This document shows, in pieces, positions 17,143 to 25,405 of a DNA stretch of 51,426 nt. Source of the stretch: Methanomassiliicoccales archaeon PtaU1.Bin124 (GTDB lineage Archaea > Thermoplasmatota > Thermoplasmata > Methanomassiliicoccales > UBA472); assembly GCA_002067865.1 (NCBI GenBank), contig MVRC01000002.1:1-51426 (forward strand), in the 5' to 3' direction. The position numbers were made by a program, and so were the translations under genes. Below the pieces are notes generated by a model, which saw only the letters and a list, made by a program, of their open reading frames with translations, had not been told where the DNA came from and searched no databases. Every line of letters starts with the position of its first letter. Positions within the stretch are counted from its first letter, which is position 1.

Positions 17143-19887
17143 TCAGTTGAAGCGATAGTGCCCGGAGGGAACGACGATCTCGAACCTGGCTCCTTTTCCT
17201 GGGGAGCCGTTCTCCTTGATCGTGATGCCGGTGAGGGCCAATATCTCACGTGAAAGGAACAGGCCAAGGCCAGTCCCCTTCCCGAAGCCCTTGACGAATA
17301 TCGCCTCCTTCTCGTTCTCGGGGATACCTTGACCGTCATCTTCGATGATCAGCTTCAGGTCGTTCTCACCGGTCTCGCATCTCATGGTTATGGTCACGGG
17401 GATGCCAGCATACCGGATGCTGTTCTCCACCACGTTGTAGATGACCTTGTCGAACATAGGGTCTGCCAGCACCCATAGGTTCTGAGCATCGCATTCCATC
17501 TTGATCTCCTTGGCATATTTCCTGTTCGCAAGGTTCTGCACGATGCTATTGATGCTGTTCCACTTCGGCGCCATCGTACCCATCTGCTCGTAGTCCCTGG
17601 TGAACTCGATCTGCCTCTGCACGGTCTTGATGGATTCCTCCAGGCGGGTCAACTTCTCCGTCATCCCCGCGCCAGTGGCATCCTCCTTCACGAGGTTCAG
17701 ATATCCCCTCTGCAACATGAGCTGGTTCGAGATATCATGCCTGGTGATGCTGGTGAGCAGATTGAGGCTCTCGTTCGCCTTCTTGAGCGACCTTTCGATA
17801 CGTTTCAGCTCTGTGATGTCCTGGTTGACCCCGAAGACCTTCTGCCTGTCCCCATCGTCCTCCTCGACCCTGCAGGGATAGACCGTGATGTTGCGCACCT
17901 CGCCGTCTGCCCGGATGATGCGATGCTCGAAGTGGAAGTCCTCCGGAGTGCTGCCTCTGGCAAGTATCTCCATCGACCTGACGAAATCCAGGTCGTCCGG
18001 GTGGATGAACCTACGATAATAGTGCTGTCGGGAAATGACATATCCTCCCTCCTTCTCGGCATTCGTTCCGTAGAGGTCGTAGAATCTGTCGTTGAAGGTA
18101 TACTCGTCCTTCTCGATGTTGAACTCCCAATAGACAAGTTTGGCCATCTCCATGGCCATGGTGAGCTTGAACCGGTTCTCCTTCAGTTCCTGTTCGGCCC
18201 TGGTCTGGGCGGTGACGTCCCTTGTGAATATCCCGATCCTCCAGCCTTTTTCGGACTTGATGGGGAACATCATCATCTCGACGTTCCTCCTCTCGCCGTT
18301 GGGCAGTTGAAAATCCATCGCCCTGGGATGGTCGAACATAGGGCTCTTGCCTGTCTGCAAGGCCTCCATCATTATCCCCGTGAACATACCGACATTGACC
18401 TTTTGTTTGGCGTCGGTGCTCATGATCAGGCTGGCCAAGTCCCAGGCGGACATCGAGAGGATCATTTGCTTGGACAAGTTCAGCGTCTTGCAGGCCTGAG
18501 GATTGCATTCCAAGATCCTGCCGTCCTCCCCGATAAGGTAGTGGTCCAGGGGGGACATGTCGATGTAGGTGCGGTATCTCTCCTCGCTCTGCCTCATGGC
18601 CTCCTCGGCCTCGATCTTCCGCACCATGCGCCACATCCCGTCCATAAGGAGCGAGATGTTGATCGCATCCTCCTCCGTATAATCGGTCTTTTTATTCCCG
18701 ACTCCGGCGATGGCAACGATCCTATCTCCGTCCAGCACTGGCACGCACATGTGCCGGGCGATCTTGATATGTCCCTCTGGCAGCCCTTTCTTCATCGGGT
18801 TTGGCGCATCGTAATCGTTGGTGATGACCGCCTTCCTGGTTCGCATGGCCTCTGCCCACAGGCCTTTATCACCGATATTGAACACCACTGACCCGTCTGG
18901 CATCTTCGGTCTTTCCATGTCAGCGGCATGAGAGAAGTGCTGCATGGTGAAGGCCGTCTGCTCCTCATTTACGAAAGCGATGTAACCGACCTCGCTCTGG
19001 GTCAGCTCGATGAAATAATCCATGGCCCGCTTGGCGATGTCCTTGGGGGTGAGCCCTGACATCTGGGCCAGCTTGAACAGGTCCTGATTACGGAGCTGGT
19101 CCCGCATGATCGCCTCCTGGGCCTTGACCTGATCTGTGATGTCCTTCAGGAGGCCGAGGACCTTTACGGGATTGCCATTGGCATCTTGCTCCAGTTCCGC
19201 GATCGAGTTGATGATCCTGGGAGGGCTTCCGTCTGCTGGATGGATCGTATAGACCAGGTCGTATTTCTCGCCCTTGTGGATCAGGTTATGGAGTTTCTGC
19301 CGCGCCCATATCCTTTCCGGAATGCAGTTTTCAATGTCTTCCAGGGGGACCTCACCGGTAAGGTGACCCAGGCCGAACATGGTGAGCCCCTCCTTGGACC
19401 CCCAGATCATCTGCGGGGAGTTGATCCAGTCATATTCCCAGCACCCAGTGTTACCGAGCGCGTGGGCCTTTGCCAGGCGCTGCTCGTTGTTCTGAAGCGC
19501 CTTCTCTGCCCTATATCGCCTCACCGCCTCGCGGACCTTGTGTTCCAGCTCTTTGAACTGGGCGACCGGATTTCCGCCCTTCTGGACATAGAAGTCGGCA
19601 CCCGAATTGAGCGCCTCGATGACGACCTCCTCCCGACCCTTGCCGGTAAAGAGGATGAACGGCAGATACGTCCCCCTGCCCCTCAGGTCCTTAAGAAAAT
19701 CGATGCCGTTGGTGCACGGCATCTGGTAATCGGAGATGATGGCATCGTAGTTCGCGCGCCCCATCATCTCCTTGGCGACCGACGCTGAGATTGCCACATC
19801 GACCTTGAGGTCGATCGCTCTCTCCAAGAACATCTTGCTGAGGTCCAGCAGATCTTCCTCGTCGTCGACATAAAGTACACGGATCAT
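17143..19887 (-). CDS. Hybrid sensor kinase: REC-PAS-GAF-PAS-PAS-HisKA-HATPase
   Basis: 914-residue soluble signalling protein with no predicted transmembrane helix. An N-terminal receiver domain (1-125) has the acidic pocket VDDEED, phospho-acceptor D53 in SDYQMP and the conserved Lys in VQKGG. A PAS-like domain (about 140-255), GAF domain (about 280-425) and two further PAS domains (about 435-560 and 570-695) follow. The dimerisation/phospho-acceptor region is SITRHDISNQL (candidate H717). The HATPase has N box NVVENSIRYA, G1 EDDGQGIPENE and G2 GTGLGLFLS. With the receiver first, the protein probably takes a phosphate from another kinase or self-regulates. No partner regulator gene is adjacent. 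The GAF Cys (ARHMCVPVL) might bind a ligand; this is speculative. Confidence 0.93.
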   Translation of the reverse strand: MIRVLYVDDEEDLLDLSKMFLERAIDLKVDVAISASVAKEMMGRANYDAIISDYQMPCTNGIDFLKDLRGRGTYLPFILFTGKGREEVVIEALNSGADFYVQKGGNPVAQFKELEHKVREAVRRYRAEKALQNNEQRLAKAHALGNTGCWEYDWINSPQMIWGSKEGLTMFGLGHLTGEVPLEDIENCIPERIWARQKLHNLIHKGEKYDLVYTIHPADGSPPRIINSIAELEQDANGNPVKVLGLLKDITDQVKAQEAIMRDQLRNQDLFKLAQMSGLTPKDIAKRAMDYFIELTQSEVGYIAFVNEEQTAFTMQHFSHAADMERPKMPDGSVVFNIGDKGLWAEAMRTRKAVITNDYDAPNPMKKGLPEGHIKIARHMCVPVLDGDRIVAIAGVGNKKTDYTEEDAINISLLMDGMWRMVRKIEAEEAMRQSEERYRTYIDMSPLDHYLIGEDGRILECNPQACKTLNLSKQMILSMSAWDLASLIMSTDAKQKVNVGMFTGIMMEALQTGKSPMFDHPRAMDFQLPNGERRNVEMMMFPIKSEKGWRIGIFTRDVTAQTRAEQELKENRFKLTMAMEMAKLVYWEFNIEKDEYTFNDRFYDLYGTNAEKEGGYVISRQHYYRRFIHPDDLDFVRSMEILARGSTPEDFHFEHRIIRADGEVRNITVYPCRVEEDDGDRQKVFGVNQDITELKRIERSLKKANESLNLLTSITRHDISNQLMLQRGYLNLVKEDATGAGMTEKLTRLEESIKTVQRQIEFTRDYEQMGTMAPKWNSINSIVQNLANRKYAKEIKMECDAQNLWVLADPMFDKVIYNVVENSIRYAGIPVTITMRCETGENDLKLIIEDDGQGIPENEKEAIFVKGFGKGTGLGLFLSREILALTGITIKENGSPGKGARFEIVVPSGHYRFN

Positions 19888-20010
19888 TTCGTTTCCCTAT
19901 ACCATCGGGCTCGCCCGATTAAAAAGTGTTCGGCATCGTTGCCCGTTTTGATTTTTTGGAAAAATTGGGTTTCACCCCGGGCTCAGAGCCCAGGGTCATA
20001 TGGTCCTGCC

Positions 20011-20748
20011 TCAATCGTTCTCGATCCTGGGGGCCAGCAGGTACTTTACCTTGCCCTTGCCTCCGGCGATCTCGAAGTCCAGCCTGACTGGCAGGTCGTT
20101 GCCCAGGTTGATGACCAGGACAGTGCCGATCGGGATGGCGCGGATCATGTTGGAGAAGTAGTCCATGGGGAACAGGCTGCGGATGGCATCCTTGCAGTCC
20201 AATGAGACCAGGAGGTCTTTGGGCAGTTTGAGGCTCACCATATCGGTGTCACCCTCGGAGATCATCTCGAAGCCCTCTGGGTTGGCGTTGAGAGAGATGT
20301 GATCTGAGATGGACTCCGCCGCCTTTATGCCCCTCTGCAGCTCCTCGATGGCCACACTAATCTTGGCGGCCAGGGTGAGGTTCGGGACCTTGGGGTCCGC
20401 CATACCATCGGTGGAGACCAGGTTCATCCTGCGGGTGACGTTTCCGACGGTGATGACCAGACGGTTGCGCTCCTCGTCCTGGCGCATCTCGATGATGTCT
20501 CCGGACTTGGACAGGCGCAGCACGTCCCTGAGCTTGTCCAGGTCAAGCCCCAGCTCTGTATCGTTGGCGGAGAACTGCTCGAATGCTGCCTTGTCGATAT
20601 GGAGGTCGATCATGGCCACATGAGCCGGGTCGACGGCCTTGAGAGATAGTCCGTTCGCGTCGATCTTGAACTTCGCCTCATCGATCAATGTCGAGACGAC
20701 GTCTACCACACTCTTCAGCGTCTCGGATTTGAGCTTAGCTTGAAACAT
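20011..20748 (-). CDS. pcn: DNA polymerase sliding clamp PCNA
   Basis: 245-residue PCNA, the homotrimeric ring that tethers DNA polymerase, FEN1, ligase and RFC. Family features are the N-terminal MFQAKLKSETLKSVVDVVSTLIDEAKF, VDPAHVAMIDLHI, the interdomain connector region around LVSTDGMADPKVPNL, and the C-terminal GKGKVKYLLAPRI. Length is typical (about 245-250). A strong Shine-Dalgarno GGGGGAG (20752-20758, minus strand) precedes the ATG by 3 nt, and TTTAATAA near 20782 is TATA-like. Most archaea with one PCNA form a homotrimer; no second copy lies in this window. Confidence 0.97.
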   Translation of the reverse strand: MFQAKLKSETLKSVVDVVSTLIDEAKFKIDANGLSLKAVDPAHVAMIDLHIDKAAFEQFSANDTELGLDLDKLRDVLRLSKSGDIIEMRQDEERNRLVITVGNVTRRMNLVSTDGMADPKVPNLTLAAKISVAIEELQRGIKAAESISDHISLNANPEGFEMISEGDTDMVSLKLPKDLLVSLDCKDAIRSLFPMDYFSNMIRAIPIGTVLVINLGNDLPVRLDFEIAGGKGKVKYLLAPRIEND

Positions 20749-20891
20749 TGGCTCCCCCTTTCCATTCTGTAAACAGATGTGGTTTAATAATCTTTTGTAA
20801 AACGGGGCCAGTACATAAAAACGATGATTGGATCCACGTTAATTGCATGTCCCATCGACGGGTCTGATCAAGGGTGACCAGTAAAGAGCGC

Positions 20892-20907
20892 GACTCCGTT
20901 AGGAGTC
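20892..20907. repeat. Inverted repeat between pcn and tfs
   Basis: GACTCC-GTTA-GGAGTC, a perfect 6-bp stem with a tetraloop in the 193-nt gap between tfs (whose transcript runs toward it) and the pcn promoter. It could be a transcript-end structure for tfs or a regulatory site upstream of pcn. The sequence alone does not decide. Confidence 0.4.
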
Positions 20908-20920
20908 TCGTTCACGTTTT

Positions 20921-20940
20921 CTCAAAAGAATGGTTTTGAG
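20921..20940 (-). terminator. Hairpin directly after the tfs stop codon
   Basis: CTCAAAA-6 nt-TTTTGAG is a perfect 7-bp stem beginning one nucleotide beyond the tfs stop codon, in the minus-strand reading direction. Archaeal termination relies mainly on T-rich tracts, and the stem carries only TTTT here, so this may be a 3'-end stabiliser rather than a true terminator. Confidence 0.4.
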
Positions 20941-20941
20941 A

Positions 20942-21256
20942 TCAATATTCGCGCCATGAGTGCTGGCACTTGACGCACCGGTAGATCTTGGTCTCCGGTT
21001 CATCCGCAGCACGGGTCTGGCGCAGCACCCAGAAGGCCTCGTTGTGGCCGCATTTCGGGCACTCGACCTTCGTCTTCGGCAGGGTGGCGGTGTTGCTGTC
21101 GATGACGGTCATTTCCTTGTTGGTCCTGGAGATCGTCACGCATTCCCGTCTCTTCTCGTCGCACTCAATTTCGTGGTTGCATTTCTTGCAAGCCAACATC
21201 CTTTTTCCATCAACGGTCTTGGGGAACATCAGAGATTTGCACTCAGGACAGAACAT
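20942..21256 (-). CDS. tfs: Transcription factor S (TFIIS-like)
   Basis: 104-residue RNA polymerase cleavage factor that rescues backtracked complexes. The N-terminal zinc ribbon is CPEC...CKKC (3-6 and about 23-26), and the C-terminal ribbon is CPKC...CVKC. The catalytic hairpin is RAADEPET with the Asp-Glu pair inserted into the polymerase secondary channel, so cleavage activity is expected. This separates it from RPB9-like paralogs that lack the acidic pair. A TATA-like GTATAAATAA near 21285-21294 (minus strand) lies about 30 nt upstream of the ATG. Confidence 0.96.
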   Translation of the reverse strand: MFCPECKSLMFPKTVDGKRMLACKKCNHEIECDEKRRECVTISRTNKEMTVIDSNTATLPKTKVECPKCGHNEAFWVLRQTRAADEPETKIYRCVKCQHSWREY

Positions 21257-21330
21257 TGATACGCCTTACCCGCTAGTAAATAGACCCGTTATTTATACTC
21301 TTCCTACTAAAGCGGAAAAATGACATAATT

Positions 21331-22260
21331 TCAGATGAACCGCCAGTCGGAGGAATCCATCTGCTTTGCTTCATCGATGTTCGATCTCAGGCTCTTCCCT
21401 TTGGACCTTTGAAAGCTAGGCTCCTTGGAACCTTTCTTCAGGGCGGCAACGTTCTTCTTCGCCGCGCTCTTGGAGGTCAGTTTGTTGAGCTGTGCCCTTT
21501 CCACACCGCGCTCGACCGGGCTGCGGATCTCGTCGTCATCGCTGACCGACTCCAGCTCTTGGAAGGTCCTTACCGGCTTGTGGTGGGCCTTGACCGGAGG
21601 GACCTGGCGCCTATCCCTGAAGATGCCCTCCCCCCTCTTCTTGTTGTTGCCATTGTGGAAGTTGACCGTCATCTTGCTTCCGCCATTCCTGGCAACATAG
21701 CCCATCTCCATGTAGTTCTGCAATGCCATCGCTCCGCCGAGATAGGCGAACGCGAGCGTCAGGATGTAGATGTCAAGGTGCACCCCGGTACCGAACTGGA
21801 CGGAACCAAGGTAGTATGTGAGATATTGGTCACCGAACTGGAAGTATGGGCCGAACACAGGCGCCGCCGTAATGAGCCAGGCCTTGAGGTTATCCGTGGA
21901 GGTCTGCAGTCCGAGGGTTCCAGAATCAAGTATCAGGCCGACGAACGCGGCCGCGAACAGGGCGATACCCGCGGCCAATATGCCGATCCAGGGTTTCCCC
22001 GCCCTTCTTCCAGTCACATATCCCGTGATCATAGGGCCCACGATGGGCAGCCACCAGAGCATGAACGTGAGAACGAAGGCGTATTTGGTCGCCCCTATGA
22101 AGCTGTAGGGAGAGGGTTCGTCAGACTTTCCTTTGCCCCGCTGATGCGATTCGGAGACCTGGAACACTCCGTTGTCGATGAGCGAGCTGGTCACCTCATC
22201 ATCGGCAGCCTTTCGTCTAAAACGCAATCCCATCCCTCGAGTCGGACGATTGTCCGACAC
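21331..22260 (-). CDS. Unrecognised membrane protein with long basic tail
   Basis: 309-residue protein of unknown function. Residues 1-55 are polar; then come hydrophobic segments at about 60-82 (AFVLTFMLWWLPIVGPMITGY), 92-112 (IGILAAGIALFAAAFVGLIL), and 162-182 (LDIYILTLAFAYLGGAMAL). GYVTGRRAGKPWIGILAAGIA recalls small archaeal membrane proteins of the DUF5518 kind, but only loosely. The last 120 residues are hydrophilic and very rich in Lys/Arg (SKSAAKKNVAALKKGSK), likely cytoplasmic and possibly nucleic-acid or surface binding. GTG 22260 is the start; a TATA-like GGATAAATACG (22276-22286) fits leaderless transcription. Confidence 0.7.
   Translation of the reverse strand: MSDNRPTRGMGLRFRRKAADDEVTSSLIDNGVFQVSESHQRGKGKSDEPSPYSFIGATKYAFVLTFMLWWLPIVGPMITGYVTGRRAGKPWIGILAAGIALFAAAFVGLILDSGTLGLQTSTDNLKAWLITAAPVFGPYFQFGDQYLTYYLGSVQFGTGVHLDIYILTLAFAYLGGAMALQNYMEMGYVARNGGSKMTVNFHNGNNKKRGEGIFRDRRQVPPVKAHHKPVRTFQELESVSDDDEIRSPVERGVERAQLNKLTSKSAAKKNVAALKKGSKEPSFQRSKGKSLRSNIDEAKQMDSSDWRFI
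22241..22258. repeat. Perfect dyad at the start of the membrane-protein gene
   Basis: GTCGGAC-GATT-GTCCGAC, a 7-bp perfect stem overlapping codons 1-7 of the gene starting at 22260. If the mRNA is leaderless, the hairpin would form at its extreme 5' end. It could also be an operator just downstream of the promoter. Confidence 0.55.
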
Positions 22261-22303
22261 CTAATTCCCTTAGAACGTATTTATCCTTTCGGCTGGTACG
22301 CCA

Positions 22304-22669
22304 TCATTTCGGCAGGTAGCACCACAGGTTGTACTTTATCAATGCATCCCTGGTGTTCTCCGGGGTTATCTTCTTCGGCAGCGTCTGGTGCTGGAGCACC
22401 TCTTCATAAGGGTGGCCTAGATACTCGGCCAGCCTGCGGAGACGGTCTGCCGGGAAAGCCTGCCGTCCCAATAGTATCTGGAGCACGCTCCATCCAGGAT
22501 GTACCCTGGAACGATACCCCAATTCCCTTCCGAGGCCGTTGAGGCTGCCCGCTTTGTCCAAACCCTTCTTGATTAGCTCGACCCTATATGTCGAGGTAAG
22601 CCAGACCTTCGCAGATTCCTCTGAGCGCCTGCGCCAATCCGGATTCGCGTAAGTACCCACGAGGTGCAA
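22304..22669 (-). CDS. Small helix-turn-helix-like protein
   Basis: 121-residue (or shorter) protein. The central part SLNGLGRELGYRSRVHPGWSVLQILLGRQAFPADRLRRLAEYLG reads like a Cro/C1-type HTH: helix, turn at GYRS, a recognition-helix-like segment, then a closing helix. I infer DNA binding; there is no further domain. The open frame starts with TTG 22669, but GTG 22660 (VGTYANPD) sits about 25 nt below a TATA-like GAATAAATAATC (22682-22693, minus strand) and is the better start for a leaderless mRNA. Target unknown; the neighbouring membrane protein gene lies 43 nt downstream and could be co-transcribed. Confidence 0.6.
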   Translation of the reverse strand: MHLVGTYANPDWRRRSEESAKVWLTSTYRVELIKKGLDKAGSLNGLGRELGYRSRVHPGWSVLQILLGRQAFPADRLRRLAEYLGHPYEEVLQHQTLPKKITPENTRDALIKYNLWCYLPK

Positions 22670-22850
22670 AACCTACGCATCGATTATTTATTCACTTCGT
22701 TGGAGTTGACATATTCGTCTAAACATCGTGAAGAACGCAAGACAAGGTTCTTTTCAACACACCAAATGACCTCGCGGTGCCGAAGCCACTAATAATTACG
22801 TCATTACCACAAAAACAATATAGGTACCTCAAGGTAGCCTGAAATATCAT

Positions 22851-23270
22851 ATGGCCGTCCACAGGGCTTTGAGAACGATCCACACCAAGGGAGAGGGCGA
22901 CATGACCGACCTCACCGACTGGGTGGCAGAAGAGATACGCCGCTCAGGTATCGTTCAAGGCGTGGCATGCATAATGGCAAGGCACACCACCGTGGCGGTC
23001 GTGATCATGGAGAACGAGGCAGGTCTGCAAACGGACCTGCGAGATTCCTTCGAACGGGTGTATCCCAAGGGGATCGAATATCAGCACAACACGAAATGGG
23101 GCGATGGGAACGGTCATTCGCATGTCCGCGCCACCTCGCTAGGCCAAACCCTTTCGCTAACGTTCGACAATGGAGCCCCCGACCTGGGCACCTGGCAGCA
23201 GATCGTGCTCATCGAGATGGATGGGCACGGCAGGGACCGCCAGATCGTCCTGCAGTTGGTCGGGGATTGA
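22851..23270 (+). CDS. yjbQ: YjbQ/UPF0047 family protein
   Basis: 139-residue beta-barrel-like protein of the YjbQ family. Signatures include ARHTTVAVVIMENE (44-57), the His cluster HNTKWGDGNGHSHVRATSLG and the closing LGTWQQIVLIEMDGHGRDRQI. Some members show weak secondary thiamine phosphate synthase activity in vivo; the physiological role is unsettled. A TATA-like CAATATAGG (22816-22824) lies about 27 nt upstream of the ATG. It is followed by the beta-CASP nuclease gene after 45 nt. Confidence 0.92.
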   Translation: MAVHRALRTIHTKGEGDMTDLTDWVAEEIRRSGIVQGVACIMARHTTVAVVIMENEAGLQTDLRDSFERVYPKGIEYQHNTKWGDGNGHSHVRATSLGQTLSLTFDNGAPDLGTWQQIVLIEMDGHGRDRQIVLQLVGD

Positions 23271-23315
23271 ACATCACATTCGCACAAACACCAACAAGAA
23301 AGAGGTAGAGAACAG

Positions 23316-24590
23316 ATGAAGATACAGTTCCTAGGCGGCGCCGAGGAAGTGGGGAGATTGGGCATGCTCCTCAAGAACAAGGGCGCCAGCATGTTGATCG
23401 AGTACGGTTTTAAGATCATGTCAAAGGACCCGGCCAACCCTGGCCTGAAAAAGGCTCCGGAATATCCCATGGCCAGTCCTCCGGTGGACTATGCCCTCTT
23501 GACGCATTCGCACATCGACCACAGCGGCATGCTGCCGTGGCTGTGCGGCAAGTATGGCACCAAAGTGTTCGCCACTCCGCTCACCATAAACGTGTCCGAG
23601 CTGCTCTGGTATGACAGCTTGAAGGTGGCCGATGCAGAAGGCTATGACCGCCCGTACCACGAGGACGATATCGAAGAGGCCGTGCGATGCTTCGAACCGA
23701 TCGCCTTCGGCCAGACGATAGACATCGCTGGTTACGAGGTGGAGGCCCACAGCGCCGGGCATATCCCGGGCGCTACGATGTACGAGCTCCGCGGCGAGGA
23801 GACAACTCTCTTCACCGGCGACCTGAACACCTATAATTCCAGGCTCGTCTACGGCGCCCACCCGGTAAAGTGTGACAATCTCATCATCGAGTCCACCTAT
23901 GCCGGCAGGCCCCAGAGGGACCGCCTCAAGGAAGAGCAGCGCTTCGTGGAGAAGGTGAAGGAGGTCGTGGAGCGCGGTGGAAAGGCGATCGTTCCATGCT
24001 TCGCCGTCGGCCGTACCCAGGAGGTCATGCTCCTGTTGAAGAACCTGAAATACGACATGTGGGTGGACGGCATGGGAAAGACCGTCAACCGCATGTACAT
24101 GGACATGCCGGAGTACCTCCGCAACGAGAAGGACCTGCGCCAGGCCCGAAAGGTCTTCGGCGAGGTCCGCACCCCGAGCTCCCGCGAGAAGTCCATGAAC
24201 GCGGACGTCATCGTCACCACCAGCGGAATGCTGGACGGCGGCCCAGTCCTCCGCTACCTGATGCAGGAGAAGGAGAACAAGAAGAGCGCCGTGCTCATTC
24301 CCGGATATCAGGCCGAAGGATCCAACGGACGATTGCTCCTGGACAAGCGCCAGGTCACCGTGGAGACTGAGGTCATCGGGGAGCGCGATTATGTCGATGT
24401 GCGCTGCGAGGTGGACCGTTTCGACCTTTCCGCCCATGCCGACCACAACGAGCTGATCCGCTTCATCAAGGGATGCAAACCCGAGAACGTGATCTTCATG
24501 CACGGTGACCACCGCGACCTGCTTGCCAAGGAACTGGAGGGCCAGTGTAAGGTGTTCACCCCCATGAACGGCCAGGAGATCGAGCTGTAG
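23316..24590 (+). CDS. Beta-CASP ribonuclease, aCPSF2-type
   Basis: 424-residue metallo-beta-lactamase/beta-CASP nuclease that processes or degrades RNA. Motif 1-2 is LLTHSHIDHSGMLPWL; motif 3 is SAGHIPGATMYEL; motif 4 is FTGDLNTYNSRL. The beta-CASP motifs are present as the PCFAVGRTQEVMLLL helix, VTTSGMLDGGPVLRYL and the C-terminal SAHADHNELIRFI. The N-terminal KH domains of aCPSF1 are absent, hence aCPSF2 or an RNase J-like paralog. A Shine-Dalgarno AAGAGGTAG lies about 10 nt before the ATG. nadC begins 3 nt downstream, so the two are co-transcribed. Confidence 0.93.
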   Translation: MKIQFLGGAEEVGRLGMLLKNKGASMLIEYGFKIMSKDPANPGLKKAPEYPMASPPVDYALLTHSHIDHSGMLPWLCGKYGTKVFATPLTINVSELLWYDSLKVADAEGYDRPYHEDDIEEAVRCFEPIAFGQTIDIAGYEVEAHSAGHIPGATMYELRGEETTLFTGDLNTYNSRLVYGAHPVKCDNLIIESTYAGRPQRDRLKEEQRFVEKVKEVVERGGKAIVPCFAVGRTQEVMLLLKNLKYDMWVDGMGKTVNRMYMDMPEYLRNEKDLRQARKVFGEVRTPSSREKSMNADVIVTTSGMLDGGPVLRYLMQEKENKKSAVLIPGYQAEGSNGRLLLDKRQVTVETEVIGERDYVDVRCEVDRFDLSAHADHNELIRFIKGCKPENVIFMHGDHRDLLAKELEGQCKVFTPMNGQEIEL

Positions 24591-24592
24591 GC

Positions 24593-25405
24593 ATGAACCG
24601 GATCAGGGAGTTCCTGGCAGAGGACGTGGGCGACGGGGACATCACCTCCGACATCCTCATCGGAAGGCAGAATGGAAAGGCGCACATCACTGCCGGCGTT
24701 GACTGCACCCTGGCCGGGCTGGAAGAGGCTGCAGAGGTGTTCGGCTTCCTAGGCCTCGAGGTGATCTTGAAGGCCGCTGATGGCCAAAAGGTGACCGAAG
24801 GCGCCGAGGTCATGGTCATATCCGGAGAGCTAAAGAAGATCCTCATGGGGGAGAGGCTGGCCCTTAATTTCCTCATGCACATGAGCGGGATCGCAACGGC
24901 AACCCGGGCAGTGATGGACGAATGCCGATTGGTGAACGGGGCCATACACATCGCCGCCACCAGAAAGACCACTCCAGGGTTCCGTGTTTATGAGAAGAAG
25001 GCCGTCCGTTTGGGCGGCGGGGACCCGCACAGGGCTCGGCTGGATGACGGCATCCTGATCAAGGACAATCATCTGGCCGTGGTCGGTTCTATCACCGAGG
25101 CGGTCACCAGGGCCAAATCCTACTCGTTCGCAAAGAAGGTCGAAGTGGAGGTGGAGAGCCTGAACGGTGCACAAGAGGCGGCCAAGGCAGGGGCCGACAT
25201 CATCATGCTGGACAACATGACCCCCTCCCAGGCCAAGGCGGCCTACACGCTCATCAAAGGCATCGACAAGAGGATTGTGGTGGAGGTGTCCGGAGGAATA
25301 ACTCCTTCTAACGCTCCGGAGTACGCAGCGTTCGCCGACATCATATCGATGGGCTGGATCACCCATTCCGCACCGGCCGTTCAGTTCAGCCTGCACATCG
25401 TTTGA
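24593..25405 (+). CDS. nadC: Nicotinate-nucleotide pyrophosphorylase (quinolinate PRTase)
   Basis: 270-residue type II phosphoribosyltransferase that makes nicotinate mononucleotide from quinolinate and PRPP in de novo NAD synthesis. Signatures are DVGDGDITSDIL (11-22), the substrate-binding ATRKTTPGFRVYEKKAV, GGGDPHRARLDDGILIKDNH and the C-terminal VEVSGGITPSNAPEYA. Length is typical. It is coupled to the beta-CASP gene (3-nt gap). Neither nadA nor nadB is in the window. It converges on the hdrB gene with adjacent stops. Confidence 0.96.
   Translation: MNRIREFLAEDVGDGDITSDILIGRQNGKAHITAGVDCTLAGLEEAAEVFGFLGLEVILKAADGQKVTEGAEVMVISGELKKILMGERLALNFLMHMSGIATATRAVMDECRLVNGAIHIAATRKTTPGFRVYEKKAVRLGGGDPHRARLDDGILIKDNHLAVVGSITEAVTRAKSYSFAKKVEVEVESLNGAQEAAKAGADIIMLDNMTPSQAKAAYTLIKGIDKRIVVEVSGGITPSNAPEYAAFADIISMGWITHSAPAVQFSLHIV

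Noticed and set aside
23421-24512. 363-codon minus-strand open frame over the beta-CASP nuclease
   Set aside because: The plus strand encodes all MBL/beta-CASP motifs. The antisense frame has no recognisable domain.
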